Assembly: GCA_016081115.2 (NCBI GenBank)
Contig: CM071935.1
Coordinates: 22,486,653-22,550,652 of the forward strand
Source: Rehmannia glutinosa
Lineage: Eukaryota; Streptophyta; Magnoliopsida; Lamiales; Orobanchaceae
DNA length: 64,000 nucleotides
Direction: 5' to 3'
Below, one piece after another: positions 20,990-32,090 of the stretch. The position numbers and the translations under genes were made by a program. Within the stretch, counting starts at the first letter, position 1, and each line of letters begins with the position of its first letter. The notes under the pieces were generated by a model that made no database searches, was not told the DNA's origin, and saw nothing but the letters and a program-made list of their open reading frames with translations.

Positions 20990-23900
20990 CAGCACTTCAT
21001 CTCATTCGCTTCCTCCTTCTTTCTTCTTCTTCAGCTCTGTCATCTTCTGGTCTTCTTTTCTTTTTCTCATTTTCAGCTATTTTCTTCTTCTTTTCATACG
21101 CCTTCCGGGCAGCTTCATCTCTTCTTATTCTCTCTTGTCTCTCCTCCCATAGCTGAGTTTGTCTTTTATTTTCTTCTTCAATTCTTTTCACATACTCAGC
21201 ATTGTTCTTAGCCACTTGCAGATTGGCTACTTCGTCAAACCGGCCCAAGAGATCCCTCCTTTCTTGTCCGGATCTATATACTCAATGTTTTTGGGCGAGG
21301 TCTAGGTCCAAACCTCTTCCTCCACCATCGCTTCTTCCTCTACCTCTTCCTCTCGGGCGTGTATTGTCTTTGGGGCCTTCTTTTTCCCGGTGAGTGACTA
21401 GCAGAGTGACTGTCGGTAGTTTAGTTTTGCTGTCGGCCTTCTTCACATAGTGTGAGACCCTTTTCCCAAGACAAGTCCGTGCTTGAGCCATGGACATGTT
21501 TGCGAAGTATCCTTGAGATGCGGCGTTTTAAATTCATCAAGCGATCTTGGCTCGATTCCGGCATCCGAGATGGCATAAGTGTCTGTCTCACCGGAATGCC
21601 TCCATGTTGCTTCAAAATATCCATAACTCGGGCATTCATCCTTCCTTCCACTTCCTCCATCCCTGCTTCAACTGTCTTTCTCTTGTCAGCCATAGGTACA
21701 GTAGAGTGTTGGAGTGACAGAGTCACTGGGAGTTTGCTGATAATATCAGCTGTGACAAGACCTTGTTGGGGGGTTTGTGCAATCATCAAGGTCACATCTC
21801 TCGATCCTTCCCCCTCAACAGACTTCCCTTTCTTTTCTCTTGAAACTTCCTCAATTGTCTTTCCCTTCACAGCTGCTCCCTCCTTCTCAACTTCAGATCC
21901 CTTTAGCGCTTTTAGGTATTCCTCTTCCCCCTTTTTGGCATCATCAAAGGAGAGAGGAACCCCGAAAACAAACTAGCGAGAAGAAGTCGAGTGGCGATAG
22001 CCAAGTTCTCGCTTCGAGTCTCTTTGTGGAGTGTGCGGCGCGAAACTCTTCGGAAGCGAGTAGTGGTTGGATTGACTTTAATTTACTTTATCTCGGCCCA
22101 TGAGAAGACTGAATTTTCGATCCATGTTTTCTTCCATACGCAGGAGCTCGATCTTATTTTGCTCACGCAGCAGCTTTATCTCAGCAGTGTGAGATTCATG
22201 CATGTGCTCAATGTGTTCTCTCAATTTTGTCTTTGCATCAGCATTCTCGGCTCGCCATACCATGACTTGTTGAACAATGTTCAAATATCTAGCTTGTTCT
22301 ACACGCATTGTTTCTTTTTTGTTGCCACTACTCCCGGATTCGACTATTATGCCTCTCAAGTCGCCAGTAAAGGTTGGCATATCTGTTATCCGATCTCATG
22401 TCCATCGAGGCCTGGTGCCTCTCCATCCGTTCAATTTCAGCAAATAATGCTTTGAACACCTCACGAACTTCGGATGTTCCCTCTGTTGCGGTGACGCCAA
22501 GCAAAGACATCAAAATCATAGTCACCGAATTTAGAGCGATGGTATCGATGGAATGACAGGATGTGGTGTGTGGAAGCGCTCGAGATCTCTCTCGACTCTT
22601 CAGGAGGTCGGGTACCTCAGAGAGAAGGGAAATGATTCTACAAAGGGATCATCACGAGCAAATCGGAATTTGTTCTATGATGAGAGGTGCTCGTGAAGTT
22701 CCTTGTGGAGTCGAACCTGCTGCGGCTTGGGGAGCTTGCGCGGTGGACTGTTTCGGCTAGGGTGTCTGTTGTGAAGTTGACCCGACTTGCCGAGCCTCGG
22801 TTGTCTCAACAGCCTTCGTCGGTCTCGCCTGGTTTTTCCATGTGAGTTGATCGGTCCTCGGCCTTATCGAAGCGTCATCGGACGATGATGAGATTTCCAT
22901 GGGTGGCTCATCAAAGTTGAAAGTTTGACGAGTAGTCTTGAGGTCGACTTACTCGTGGTTGGAACATCCTCGGTGAGTCTTTTGGATCGACCACGGGGAT
23001 GACTCGGCTTCATCGTCTCCTTCCGATCCCGGAAAGGTTACATCGAGATTATCCCGGGAATCGTGAAGCGCACTTATCTCTTTTTCTCGATGGATCAATG
23101 ATAGCATGAGGGATGTTCGTACTTGACTTCTTTACCAGGGAAGTCTCAACCTCCCGTTGGCCTTCATTACCTCCTACGATCTCAAGCTGCGAGGCCTTGG
23201 ACATCCCTTTCGACAAGATGTCATTTGTCTTAGGGTCTTCTCGCGGTGGCATCCATTTGAGTCTCAACTCCATGGATTGCACTCGCCGCCTGCCAGTGTT
23301 AACACCTGTACATTCCTTCCTCGTGCCTCGATCGCATCGCAGCGTCATTAGCCTTCGAGCAGCGGTTGGCATCTTAGCCGAGACGCAGTCTCAAGTCTCA
23401 ACTCGTCGATGATAACTTGAGCCTCGTGTTTGCTCCTTCTCCACTTCGCCTCCTAGATTCATTGTGGAGTCATTTGCAAAGCATCCTCCGACCTTGATGC
23501 GGTGGAGGAGTTTCCCCCACCGGCACACCACCGGTGAGTGACTTGATTGGGGTCACTCGTCTCGGACTCCCGGTTGTTCCCATTGAGTATTCGGTTGTTG
23601 GGGGGTGGTAAGATACCTTTATTAGGGGTTGGCTCGATCGGGGTCCCCACTATACCGTTTCATCGCTAATTCCCTTAGTTCCTTCTTCCGAGTGAGTGGG
23701 GAAGTGGTGGCAAAGAACAACAACGGTGGCAATATGTTGCACCACTCCCATTGGGTCTATCTCCATTTGTGTTTTGGAGGACTCTCCTGGTCCCTCCATC
23801 ATCCTTTGCTCATGAAGGATTCGGATTCTTCCATTGCTTGCTTTGCATTTGCAACTCTTCTCTTAGCGGGCAGCCGCAGGTCCAGATCCTCATCACTTTC

Positions 23901-24240
23901 TCGACAGACGTCAAAGTAAGGATGTGTATGTTACGTGGTGTCGGTGATAGGGCGAGATCTTGGCCTTCTCACGTGCCTCTCGTGTCCTCGCCTACTTTAG
24001 CCCGTTCATTTTCTTTTCAAATTTCCAATATATTTATGCAATTATCCTCATCAAGGGCTTGCAAAGATTGTGTCCACCTCAAGAAATCAAGAGTTCTTCT
24101 TCCTCAAAGAATGAACTCGGATATTGAAACCGCACTGGATAGGCTCGGCTTCCATTTTCTCCACTCACGAGACGATTTTGGATGTCCGGATACAATGGAG
24201 AGTGCATGATTAAATCGTCTTCATCATCCTCTTGCCGCCC
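20990..24240 (-). pseudogene. Sirevirus accessory gene of copy 2, C-terminal two thirds (broken)
   Basis: It runs on the - strand towards LTR B. Visible parts are the C-terminal box and charged helix (20997-21300; DEVANLQVAKNNAEYVKRIE), a segment matching 6120-6450 of copy 1 (21421-21870; MTLMIAQTPQQG-type text), the coiled coil (22078-22525) and acidic/low-complexity pieces up to ~24240 (for example 23049-23372). Stops and frameshifts are frequent. Sequence near 24130-24200 matches copy 3 near 59060-59110, showing how far the - strand part extends before the inversion junction. The N-terminal domain is absent. Confidence 0.65.
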
Positions 24241-24368
24241 TCGTGTCCGGTATTGAAAGGTAGCAGACCCATTTGCTCGACACCTTCGGCGACCTGCTCA
24301 GAATGGTGGAGAAACAACCCGTCAACGGTGACTCGGTTGTCTCGGCCATTCTTTGTTCCTCGGTGAAG

Positions 24369-24830
24369 AAGCCGACAGCAAAGAGACTACCGGCGGCTCT
24401 CTTTGGTCACTCCGCTAGTCACTCATTGGGGGAAGAAGACCCCAAAGACAATACACGCCCGAGAGGAAGAGGTAGAGAAAGAAGCGTGTGGTGGAGGAAG
24501 AGGTTTGAGACACCCAGGCCTCTCGCCCAAAAACATTGAGTACATAGATCCAGGCAAGAAAGGAAGGATCTCTTGGGCTGGTCTTGACCAAGTAGCCAAT
24601 CTGCAAGTGGCTAAAAACAATGCCGAGTACGTGAAAAGAATCGAAGAAGAAAATAAAAGACAAACACAGCTTTGGGAGGAGAGACAAGAGAGACTAAGAA
24701 GAGATAAAGTTGCCCGGAAGGCATATGAAAAAAAGAAGAAGAAGGCGGTCAAGATGATAAAAAAAAAGAAGACCGAGAAGATGACAGAATCAAGAAGATG
24801 AAAGAATGAGGAGGCGAAGGAGATGAAGTG
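24369..24830 (+). pseudogene. accessory gene C-terminal end in the inverted segment
   Basis: Encodes the conserved C-terminal block (LSPKNIEYIDPGKKGRISWA, DQVANLQVAKNNAEYVKRIE) and charged helix in the frame 24403-24801. It is a near copy, in opposite orientation, of 20990-21450. The stop is followed by ~260 noncoding bases to the polypurine tract, as in the other copies. The upstream join (24240-24369) is where the segment meets the - strand accessory region. Confidence 0.65.
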
Positions 24831-25064
24831 TTGTTGTCCACCCCTTCATGTATTTTACTATGTAAATACATACTATGTAAGTCTTCTGTAATAAATTTGT
24901 AAATTCTCTATTTTTTGCGTAGATATAGATGTTTGCTCGATACACCTTGTGATTGTGTAAAGGACAAGAATGCTATGATCAATAAAAAGATTGATTCTGC
25001 GCACACATTCTCTGTAAATACACTATCCGTATGTATCTATGCTATTTACATTTTGAATGTTTTA

Positions 25065-25093
25065 AGTTTTGGCATCATCAAAAAGGGGGAAAT
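25065..25093 (+). other. polypurine tract before LTR C
   Basis: AAGTTTTGGCATCATCAAAA then AGGGGGAAAT, ending at the TG of LTR C (25094). Same tract as 7177-7213. Confidence 0.85.
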
Positions 25094-26662
25094 TGTTGGG
25101 AAATTTATTGTTTAGATTTTGATGAATGCCATGTAAAACTTAGAATAGGAAGTTGGCACCCCATTTTGTTGTAAAAATCGCATTGTAATAAATAAGTACA
25201 TTCTCAAGCCGAGTTAAGTTAGCTATGCCTAAACATGCAAGAAGACAATCGAGACTAGAAGGAAGACTCATTGCCGCAAGAAGCAGTGAGTATGGCAAAG
25301 AAGAGAAGACGGGAACTCGATTTGAAGGTGCGGTAAGATGCGGTGAGTAAAGTATCGATCAAATCAACTCAAGATAGCCAAGTCTCAAGTTGAAGTGACG
25401 GAAGAGTCATCCAATGATTGAAAGTCGACTCTAAGTCACCTGGGGAAAGCAAGGAAATGCGTCAAGTCGAGATAATCGAAAGAGATCCGTTGCACGAAAT
25501 CAAGAGAATTACTTAAACAAGTAATACCTCCATTCTACCTTTCTCGAAGTGCTCAATCCCCGAGGAGCGTGCAAGGGGAATGAACCAATGGGAAGCACTA
25601 CCACCGTGTCGAACTCGAAAAGTCAAGAACAATTCATACGAGGAAGTGGCAATTCAAGGATCGCAACAAGACAAGCCAACGACCACAAGTGACTTTCAAA
25701 AATAAGCCTATCTCTTCAACGGGCAGATTTTTGAAAGATCACTATAAAAGGCTGAGAAATGACTCTGAGAAAGAAGGACCTTGATTAGCTGAACCACGAA
25801 CATTCAAGCTAACATTTGAACTGTAATCGAAATATTCTCAAAGATCATTCAAGATTAATTCTCAAGCCTACACTACGAAGGAAATCAATCCAACACTCAC
25901 CTGTGAAGGAAAGATAACTTCAATCAGTTGAAGAGGAAACTTTTGAAGAAAAGGGGTGTACATTCCGTGGAGGATTGTAGGAAGGTTCAAGGTCGAACCA
26001 GTCTTAAGTTTTTGGAGGGCTTCGTGATCAAATCCAAAAAGCTTGAGCAAGTGATTTTGTAGTAGCAAAAGCAGTGCCCTGTGAAGAAGCGAGTCGCACG
26101 AGAAGCCGGCTGCGTGACCAAGGCATCTCGATCGAGTCCCAAAGGATCAAGTCATTTGTGTGATCAAGACTTGTACGGGATCTGTTACCACTTTGTATCT
26201 TTGATCAATACTTAGTGGATTCCTCCAGGAGTTGGAGAAGAGAGGAGTAGAAGAATTACCCCATCTTCGAACCTCTATAAAATCTTATCGTGTCATTTAC
26301 ATTTCAAGACTTTAATTCCAAAGATCTTATTTGTTTAACTCTCTCGATAAATTTGCTATCCACTTGATAATCCCTAAGTACTAAAACCAAGTATTAAATC
26401 TTTATTAAATCAATTTTAAGGGTGTAAAGTCTTCACGAAAAACAAACCGTAGTTGAGCTAATTCGGTCTTAACGGTGAGTTATTCTATCAACGGCTCGAT
26501 CAGTCCGTTGAGTGACTAACTCTCTTGATTAACTAAATTGGCTATCCACCAAGGACACATTGTGTAGTATCAACTCGAACTTTAAAAGGACTAAATCAAA
26601 AAGTTGGTAAGGTTTATTCAACCCCCTTCTAAACCTTACACTCACACCCCTTGGGACCTACA
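25094..26662 (+). repeat. internal LTR of the inverted segment (LTR C)
   Basis: TGTTGGGAAATTT...TTGGGACCTACA, about 1.57 kb. It serves at once as the 3' LTR of the accessory fragment on its left and the 5' LTR of the gag region on its right, as in a one-LTR circle or a tandem array. It differs from LTRs B and D in shared small indels (for example TTTATTAAATCAATTTTAAG at 26401-26420). Confidence 0.88.
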
Positions 26663-26664
26663 AG

Positions 26665-26676
26665 TGGTATCGGAGC
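26665..26676 (+). other. primer binding site, inverted segment
   Basis: TGGTATCGGAGC, two bases after LTR C. The canonical initiator-Met site is TGGTATCAGAGC; the single CAG-to-CGG change is one of the CAG/CTG-associated differences noted for this region. Confidence 0.85.
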
Positions 26677-26791
26677 GGTTGGTTCATTGAGCCTTCCGCA
26701 CGTTAGTTCTTGAACTAGATCTCCAAATTTTTCAAAGTCTGTTTTAGTACTTAAGTTTTCAAAACTCTTTTTATTATCAAAAGTTATTATC

Positions 26792-29120
26792 ATGGAAGCA
26801 AATTTGACACGTATCCCTATGTTCACAATTGAAGAATTTGATGATTGGAAAATTCGTATGCGAGGCTCATCTATCGCATTACATGATGAGATGTGGATAG
26901 TGATAGAGGATGGGCCACTACAAATTTTAAAAGTGAAACACGATTGTAAGAAGAGCTGCGGTGAAGGTGAAGAGGATGTCGCTCCTAGACCGGCTATGGT
27001 TGAAAAGCCAAGAGTGAATGGACAAATGATGATGAGAAAAAGATACAACCTGGACAATGTGGCCAAGGATATTCTTTACAAAACCTTGGACAAAGCCATG
27101 TTCAATAAAGTCAAATCATGCAAAAACGGCTAAAGAAATTTGGGACAAGCTAACATCGATTTGTGAAGGCTCGAGCAAATCAAGGAAAATAAATTATCGG
27201 TGGCATGCAGAAATTTGAGAATTTCAAAATGATCGCAGGAGAGAACCTGGATCAATCTGGATGCTCGGTTCACGAAATTACCAACGAGTTATCGCTCTTG
27301 AAAAAAATATACACAAAAGGAAATGTGTATGAAGATCCTAAAAATTCTCCCGGTGAATGGGAAATGAAGGTCATGGCACTAAGACATTCCATGGACCTAT
27401 CAAAGACATCCAACCATGAGCTATTCTCGGATCTCAAAGCCTACGAATTTGGTGAGAAGAAAAGACCGAGGAAGAGGCATTTGTACCCAAAACAATTTTG
27501 CTCTAATTGTTAAGGATGGCAAGAAAGTGAAGTCAAAGAAGTCATTGACCCGGAGGAAATAGCCCGATGGTTAAAAGGTTCAACAAGTTCTTCAATAAGA
27601 ACTACAAGAGAGGCAAGGGCGAATCCTCCATAAGACACTCGGCTCCTCCAAGTCAAGGGAAGATAGGCCAACCAAGAGAACAGATCATCAAAAAGTTGAA
27701 TATCGGAGGGTCGACAATCCAAGAATGGAAAGAGGCGATCAAAAGGTTGAATATCTATCTTTGAATCGCGTAGGCAACCGGTCACTATGTCATTGATTGC
27801 CCGTATCATGTAGTCAACAAATACAGGAATGAAGAAGAAAGAAAAGTCTTGAGAGAAAGAAGACAAGAAAAGAAAAAAGGCAATGTTGGCTGCAGAGATC
27901 GCTTTGAGATAGCCAAGTCAAGAGACATAGCCGACTCGAGAGTAGTGAAGCCGACTACTCAAGTGACTACGAAGAAGAAGCATTGATGCGTCGATGGCCA
28001 AGGAACAAGACCAACCTGACCAAGAAGATGAGGTACACTCTGACTCATCACACTCAGATTCTAGTGATAGTGATTGTGACACACACACTTCATCACCCAC
28101 TGATCTTTATGATTCATTAGGCAAAATGATGAAAGATTTTGAACACATTAAATCCTTACACACACTACTAAATGAGGAAAACACCTACTCAAGAGCAAAA
28201 CTCACGGTGATCGAGGAGCCGAGTACTCTAAGTCAAATAGCCGATGAGAATAAAAGTTTAAAAATTTGAAAATGCCAAGCTAATAGCATAAATATCGCCA
28301 TAGAAAAGAGGGAGAATGACCTCAAAAATGTGATTGCCTCATTCACTAAGGCATCTAAGTCATTGGATGATCTTATCATGAGCCAAAGAGAATGTGGAGA
28401 CAAGACAGGCTTAGGATTTAATTCCTCTGTGCTATGTCAAGCTCCAAAAGTGATTTTGGAAAAAGGATCTTCAAGCAATGAAGTATCTCAAAAATCCAAA
28501 ACTCCAAATGGTGCACACACATTTATTCCAAAGCACAATTACAAGCAAATTGGCATTGGTTATAAAGGAAAAGGAAAAAACGGCCGAGTTGAGTGTCTTT
28601 GAGAGGGCAGTGAGAAGAAATTCAGCCGAGTTCCTCAACAAACTCCAAACAGAAATACTCTGTAAAGAAGAAACAGAGCTACCAAAAACCCCAGAAGTTC
28701 TATAAAAGAAACACATTTGATGGGAATGGTAGAAAATATCCAAGCCAAGCTGATTGGAATGATGTAAACTATCAGCAAAGACCTATGGAATATAAGCCCA
28801 AATGGCAAAGGCCTAGAACTCAGCAAAGGCCATTCCAAAGGTATAAGAGCTTTCATCAGCACACATATGCACCTAGGCACTACACTCAGAGACATCACAA
28901 CTACCCAAAGAAGGCAATTGCTAAAACACATATACAGGCATACAGACAAAAGAGGCAATTTGTATGAACCTAGAATCCCCAAGCAATTTGCCAAAATTAA
29001 TTATGATTATGGCACTGATAGATGGCAACCCCTTAGAGCCAAATCATCTGGCTATAGGTTGGTTGGATCATCTTACAATACTAACCCCTCAGGACCCAGA
29101 CAAGTATGGGTACCTAAAAC
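26792..29120 (+). pseudogene. copia Gag, + strand arm (broken)
   Basis: It starts at the ATG of MEANLTRIPMFTIEEFDDWK, the usual opening of a copia Gag (UBN2-type) domain. A second piece at 27205-27513 carries NELSLLKKIYTKGNVYEDPK. A zinc-knuckle relic (GHYVIDCP, 27770-27805) has lost its first cysteines. The tail is acidic, Ser/Asp-rich (28020-28090), followed by FTKASKSLDDLIMSQRECGD (28339-28398) and a Gln/His/Arg-rich end (28785-29124). Several stops and frameshifts separate the pieces. The same order is found on the - strand at 32092-34426. Confidence 0.8.
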
Positions 29121-29129
29121 TTAATTTCC

Positions 29130-29541
29130 TTGTTTGAGTTCAAGGAAGCAAGTGAGTGCCAAGGAACCTGGTACATGGATAGTGGTTGTTCCAGACATAT
29201 GACAGGAAACAAGAAAAATCTGTCAAAATTCAAGGAAGTTAAAGGAGCAAAAGTCATATTTGGAGGAAATGAAGCTCGGGGGAGAAATAAGAGGCATTGG
29301 ATCCATCAAGAAAAATGGATTAGAAATCACGGATGTTGCATATGTTGAAGGACTCAATTTCAATCTGCTAAGTATCAGCCAACTCTGGGACAAGGGCTAT
29401 AATGTTGGATTTAACATGGGTATATGTCAAATCAAGGATACAAAATCAAGTGAAGTTGTGTTGCAAGGATGCAGACAAAAGAACATGTATATCGTGGATT
29501 GGTCAACAAAGCAACACCAAGCACATGTCGTTAGCAAATAG
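29130..29541 (+). pseudogene. copia aspartic protease, + strand arm
   Basis: Contains WYMDSGCSRHMTGNKKNLSK with the catalytic Asp-Ser-Gly, VIFGGNEA and a shifted RGIGSIKKNGLEITDVAYVE, then LNFNLLSISQL. The protease cuts the polyprotein. A frameshift near 29270-29280 divides it into two frames (29130-29348 and 29260-29541). Confidence 0.82.
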
Positions 29542-30583
29542 CAATTTGAATCAAGTTGGTTGTGGCACAGAAGCCGAGTCACCTGAATTTTAAAACAATT
29601 AACAAGCTTGCGAAGCAATCTTGTGAAAGGACTTCGGACTCGGTACAAAAAGGAGAGTATATGTAATGCATGTCGGAAGGGAAAACAAATCAAATCATCA
29701 TTCAAAGAAAAGGCATGTCTATCTTCAACAAGGATATTGCATCTGCTACATATGGATCTATTTGGTCAGTTGAACCAAGCTAGCATAAGTGGGAAGAAAT
29801 ATACCTTGGTGGTAGTAGATGACTACTCAAGATATACATGGACAATATTCATGTGTAAGAAGAAAGAAACTCTCTGAGAAACTACCACGGTGATGAAGAG
29901 GACTCAAAATGAGAAGAGCCAAACCATTATCAAAATAAGATCGACAAAGGAAGGAACCGAGTTTGTCAATGGTATAATAACTCGATATTGTATTGAAAAT
30001 GGTATTGGTCATGAGTTATCTGCGGCAAGGACTCCATGACAAAATGGAGTTGAGAAAGAAGGAATAGAACTCTCAAAAAGAAGCGAGCAAGGACCATGTT
30101 AGCGAAGCGGGGCTACCTAAAAGATTTTTGGTGAAGCGATAAACACATGCTACACTCAAAATAGATGCATGATAAAGAGCGGTGACAAAGACTACCTATG
30201 AGATTTGGACGGGGAGAAAACCAAATGTTGCATACTTTAAAATATTTGGATGTAAATGCTTCATCCATAACAATGGGAAAGATAATCTAAAAGCTTTTGA
30301 TGCTAAAGTCGATGAAGGTATCTTCTTGGGATACTCGGTGAAAGCAAAGCCCTCTGAGTACTCAACAAGAGGACTATGGTTGCGAGAAGAATCCATTCAT
30401 GTGGTGTTTGATGAGCAAATGTAAATGGAGAAGACATTGAAGATTCGGTGATAAGTGAATCATCCACCATGCGAGAAAAGTCCCTATCTTTGAAGCTGGA
30501 AATTTGGAATTATAAACCCGGATGAAGATGAGATAGCCGAGTCTCAAAAAAGACTAGAAAATCTGCGGCTAAGTGATAACGAG
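29542..30583 (+). pseudogene. copia integrase, + strand arm (broken, truncated by inversion)
   Basis: The pre-integrase zinc region is present in pieces (CNACRKGKQIKSSFKEKACL). The core follows with LLHMDLFG (first catalytic Asp) and YTLVVVDDYSRYTWTIFMCK. The Glu-bearing NG(V)EK..NRTL region at 30045-30080 is frame-disrupted. The C-terminal part at 30182-30424 has KPNVAYFKIFGCKCFIHNNG and ESIHVVFDEQM. After about 30583 the sequence turns back on itself into the - strand arm, so RT is never reached. A TGA and several indels interrupt the frame. Confidence 0.8.
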
Positions 30584-30589
30584 TGGATT

Positions 30590-31657
30590 GATCGTCTTGC
30601 GGTTGTGTTGCTTTGATCGCTCTCTCGTCATCACTTAGCCGCAGATTTTCCTGCTTTTGAGACTCAACTATCTCATCTTTATCCGGGTTTATAATTCCGG
30701 CTTCAAACTTCAAAGATAGGGACTTTTCTCGCATGGTGGATGATTCAAACTTATCGGTGACTCTTCAATGACTTCTCCATTTACATTTGGCTCATCAAAC
30801 ACCACATGAATGGATTACTTCGCAACCATAGTCCTCTTGTTGAGTACTGTAGGCTTTGCTTTCGATTGAGTATCCCAAGAAAATACCTTCATCGACTTTA
30901 GCATCAAATGCCTTTAGATTATCTTTGTCATTGTTATGGATGAAGCATTTACATCCAAATATTCTAAAATATGTAACATTTGGTTTTCTCCCTGTCCAAA
31001 TCTCATAGGGAGTCTTTGTCATTCCTGTTTATCATGCATCTATTTTGAGTGTAGCATGTCGTGTTTATTGCTTCACCCCAAAATCTTCTAGGTAGCCCCC
31101 TTCAACCTAACATGGTCTCCTTGCCGCTTCTTTGAGAGTTCTATTCCTTCTTTTCGCAACTCCATTCTCACGTGGAGTCATTGTCGCAGATAGTTCATGA
31201 CCAATCCCATTTTCAATACAATATTGAGTTATTATTCCATTGACAAACTCGGTTCCTCGTCTCCGATCTTATTTTGATAATGGTTTGGTTCTTCTCATTT
31301 TGAATTCTCTTCATCACCGTGGTAGTTTTAGAGAGTTTCTTTTCTTCTTACACATGAATATTGTCCATGTATATCTTGAGTAGTCATCTACTACCACCAA
31401 GGTGTATTTCTTCCTACTTATGCTAGCTGGTTCAACTGGACCAAATAGATCCATATGTAGCAGATGCAATATTCTTGTTGAAGATGGACATGTCTTTTCT
31501 TTGAATGATGATTTGATTTGTTTTCCTTCCGACATGCATCACATATACTCTCCTTCTTGATATCTCGAGTGCGGAAGTCCTTCCACAAGATTGCTTCCGC
31601 AAGCTTGTTAATCGTTTTTGAAATTCGGGTGACTCGGCTTCTTGTGCCACGTACCAA
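30590..31657 (-). pseudogene. copia integrase, - strand arm (broken)
   Basis: It mirrors the + strand arm: C-terminal part at 30795-31022 (KPNVTYFRIFGCKCFIHNND), then the core in 31314-31535 (HLLHMDLFGPVEPASISRKK, VVVDDYSRYTWTIFMCKKK) and the zinc region (KESICDACRK at 31418-31657 in another frame). The Glu region near 31140-31180 is frame-broken. RT and RNase H, which should follow beyond 30590, are missing from this element. Confidence 0.8.
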
Positions 31658-32090
31658 CTTGATTCAAATTGTGATATTTGCTAGCGAGACATGTGTGCTT
31701 GGTGTTCTTTTGACCAATCCACGATATACATGTTCTTTTGTCCGCATCCTTGCAACACAACTTCACTTGATTCTGTATCCTTGATTTGACATATACCCAT
31801 GTTAAATCCAACATTATAGCCCTTGTCACAGAGTTGGCTGATACTTAGCAGATTGAAATTGAGTCCTTCAACATATGCAACATCTGTGATTTCTAATCCA
31901 TTTTTCTTGATGGATCCAATGCCTCTTATTTCTCCTGGAGCTTCATTTCCTCCAAATATGACTTTTGCTCCTTTGACTTCCTTGAGTTTTGACAGATTTT
32001 TCTTGTTTTCTGTCATGTGTCTGGAACAACCACTATCCATGTACCAGGTTCCTTGGCACTCAGTTGTTCCTTGAACCAGCAAACAAGGAA
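31658..32090 (-). pseudogene. copia aspartic protease, - strand arm
   Basis: The frame 31681-32082 (133 codons) is unbroken through the domain: CQGTWYMDSGCSRHMTENKK with the catalytic Asp-Ser-Gly, VIFGGNEAPGEIRGIGSIKK, EITDVAYVEGLNFNLLSISQ. This is the cleanest protease copy in the window; the + strand arm is frameshifted at the same place. Confidence 0.85.

Larger units (their letters stand above)
24369..30583 (+). mobile_element. inverted + strand Sirevirus segment inside copy 2
   Basis: One continuous piece in reverse orientation to its surroundings: accessory C-terminus, polypurine tract, LTR C, primer site, gag, protease and integrase. It has no second LTR and no visible target duplication at either end, so it is not a simple nested insertion. 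Its right edge falls within about 40 bases of the equivalent point in the - strand arm. LTR C differs in sequence from B and D, so the segment comes from another family member. The left junction lies between about 24240 and 24369. Confidence 0.75.

Noticed and set aside
30160..31040. The palindrome as a plain fold-back read artefact
   Set aside because: The two arms differ at several non-CAG positions (protease region) and the LTRs C and D are clearly different, so it is not one molecule read twice. Assembly error of another kind cannot be excluded without reads.
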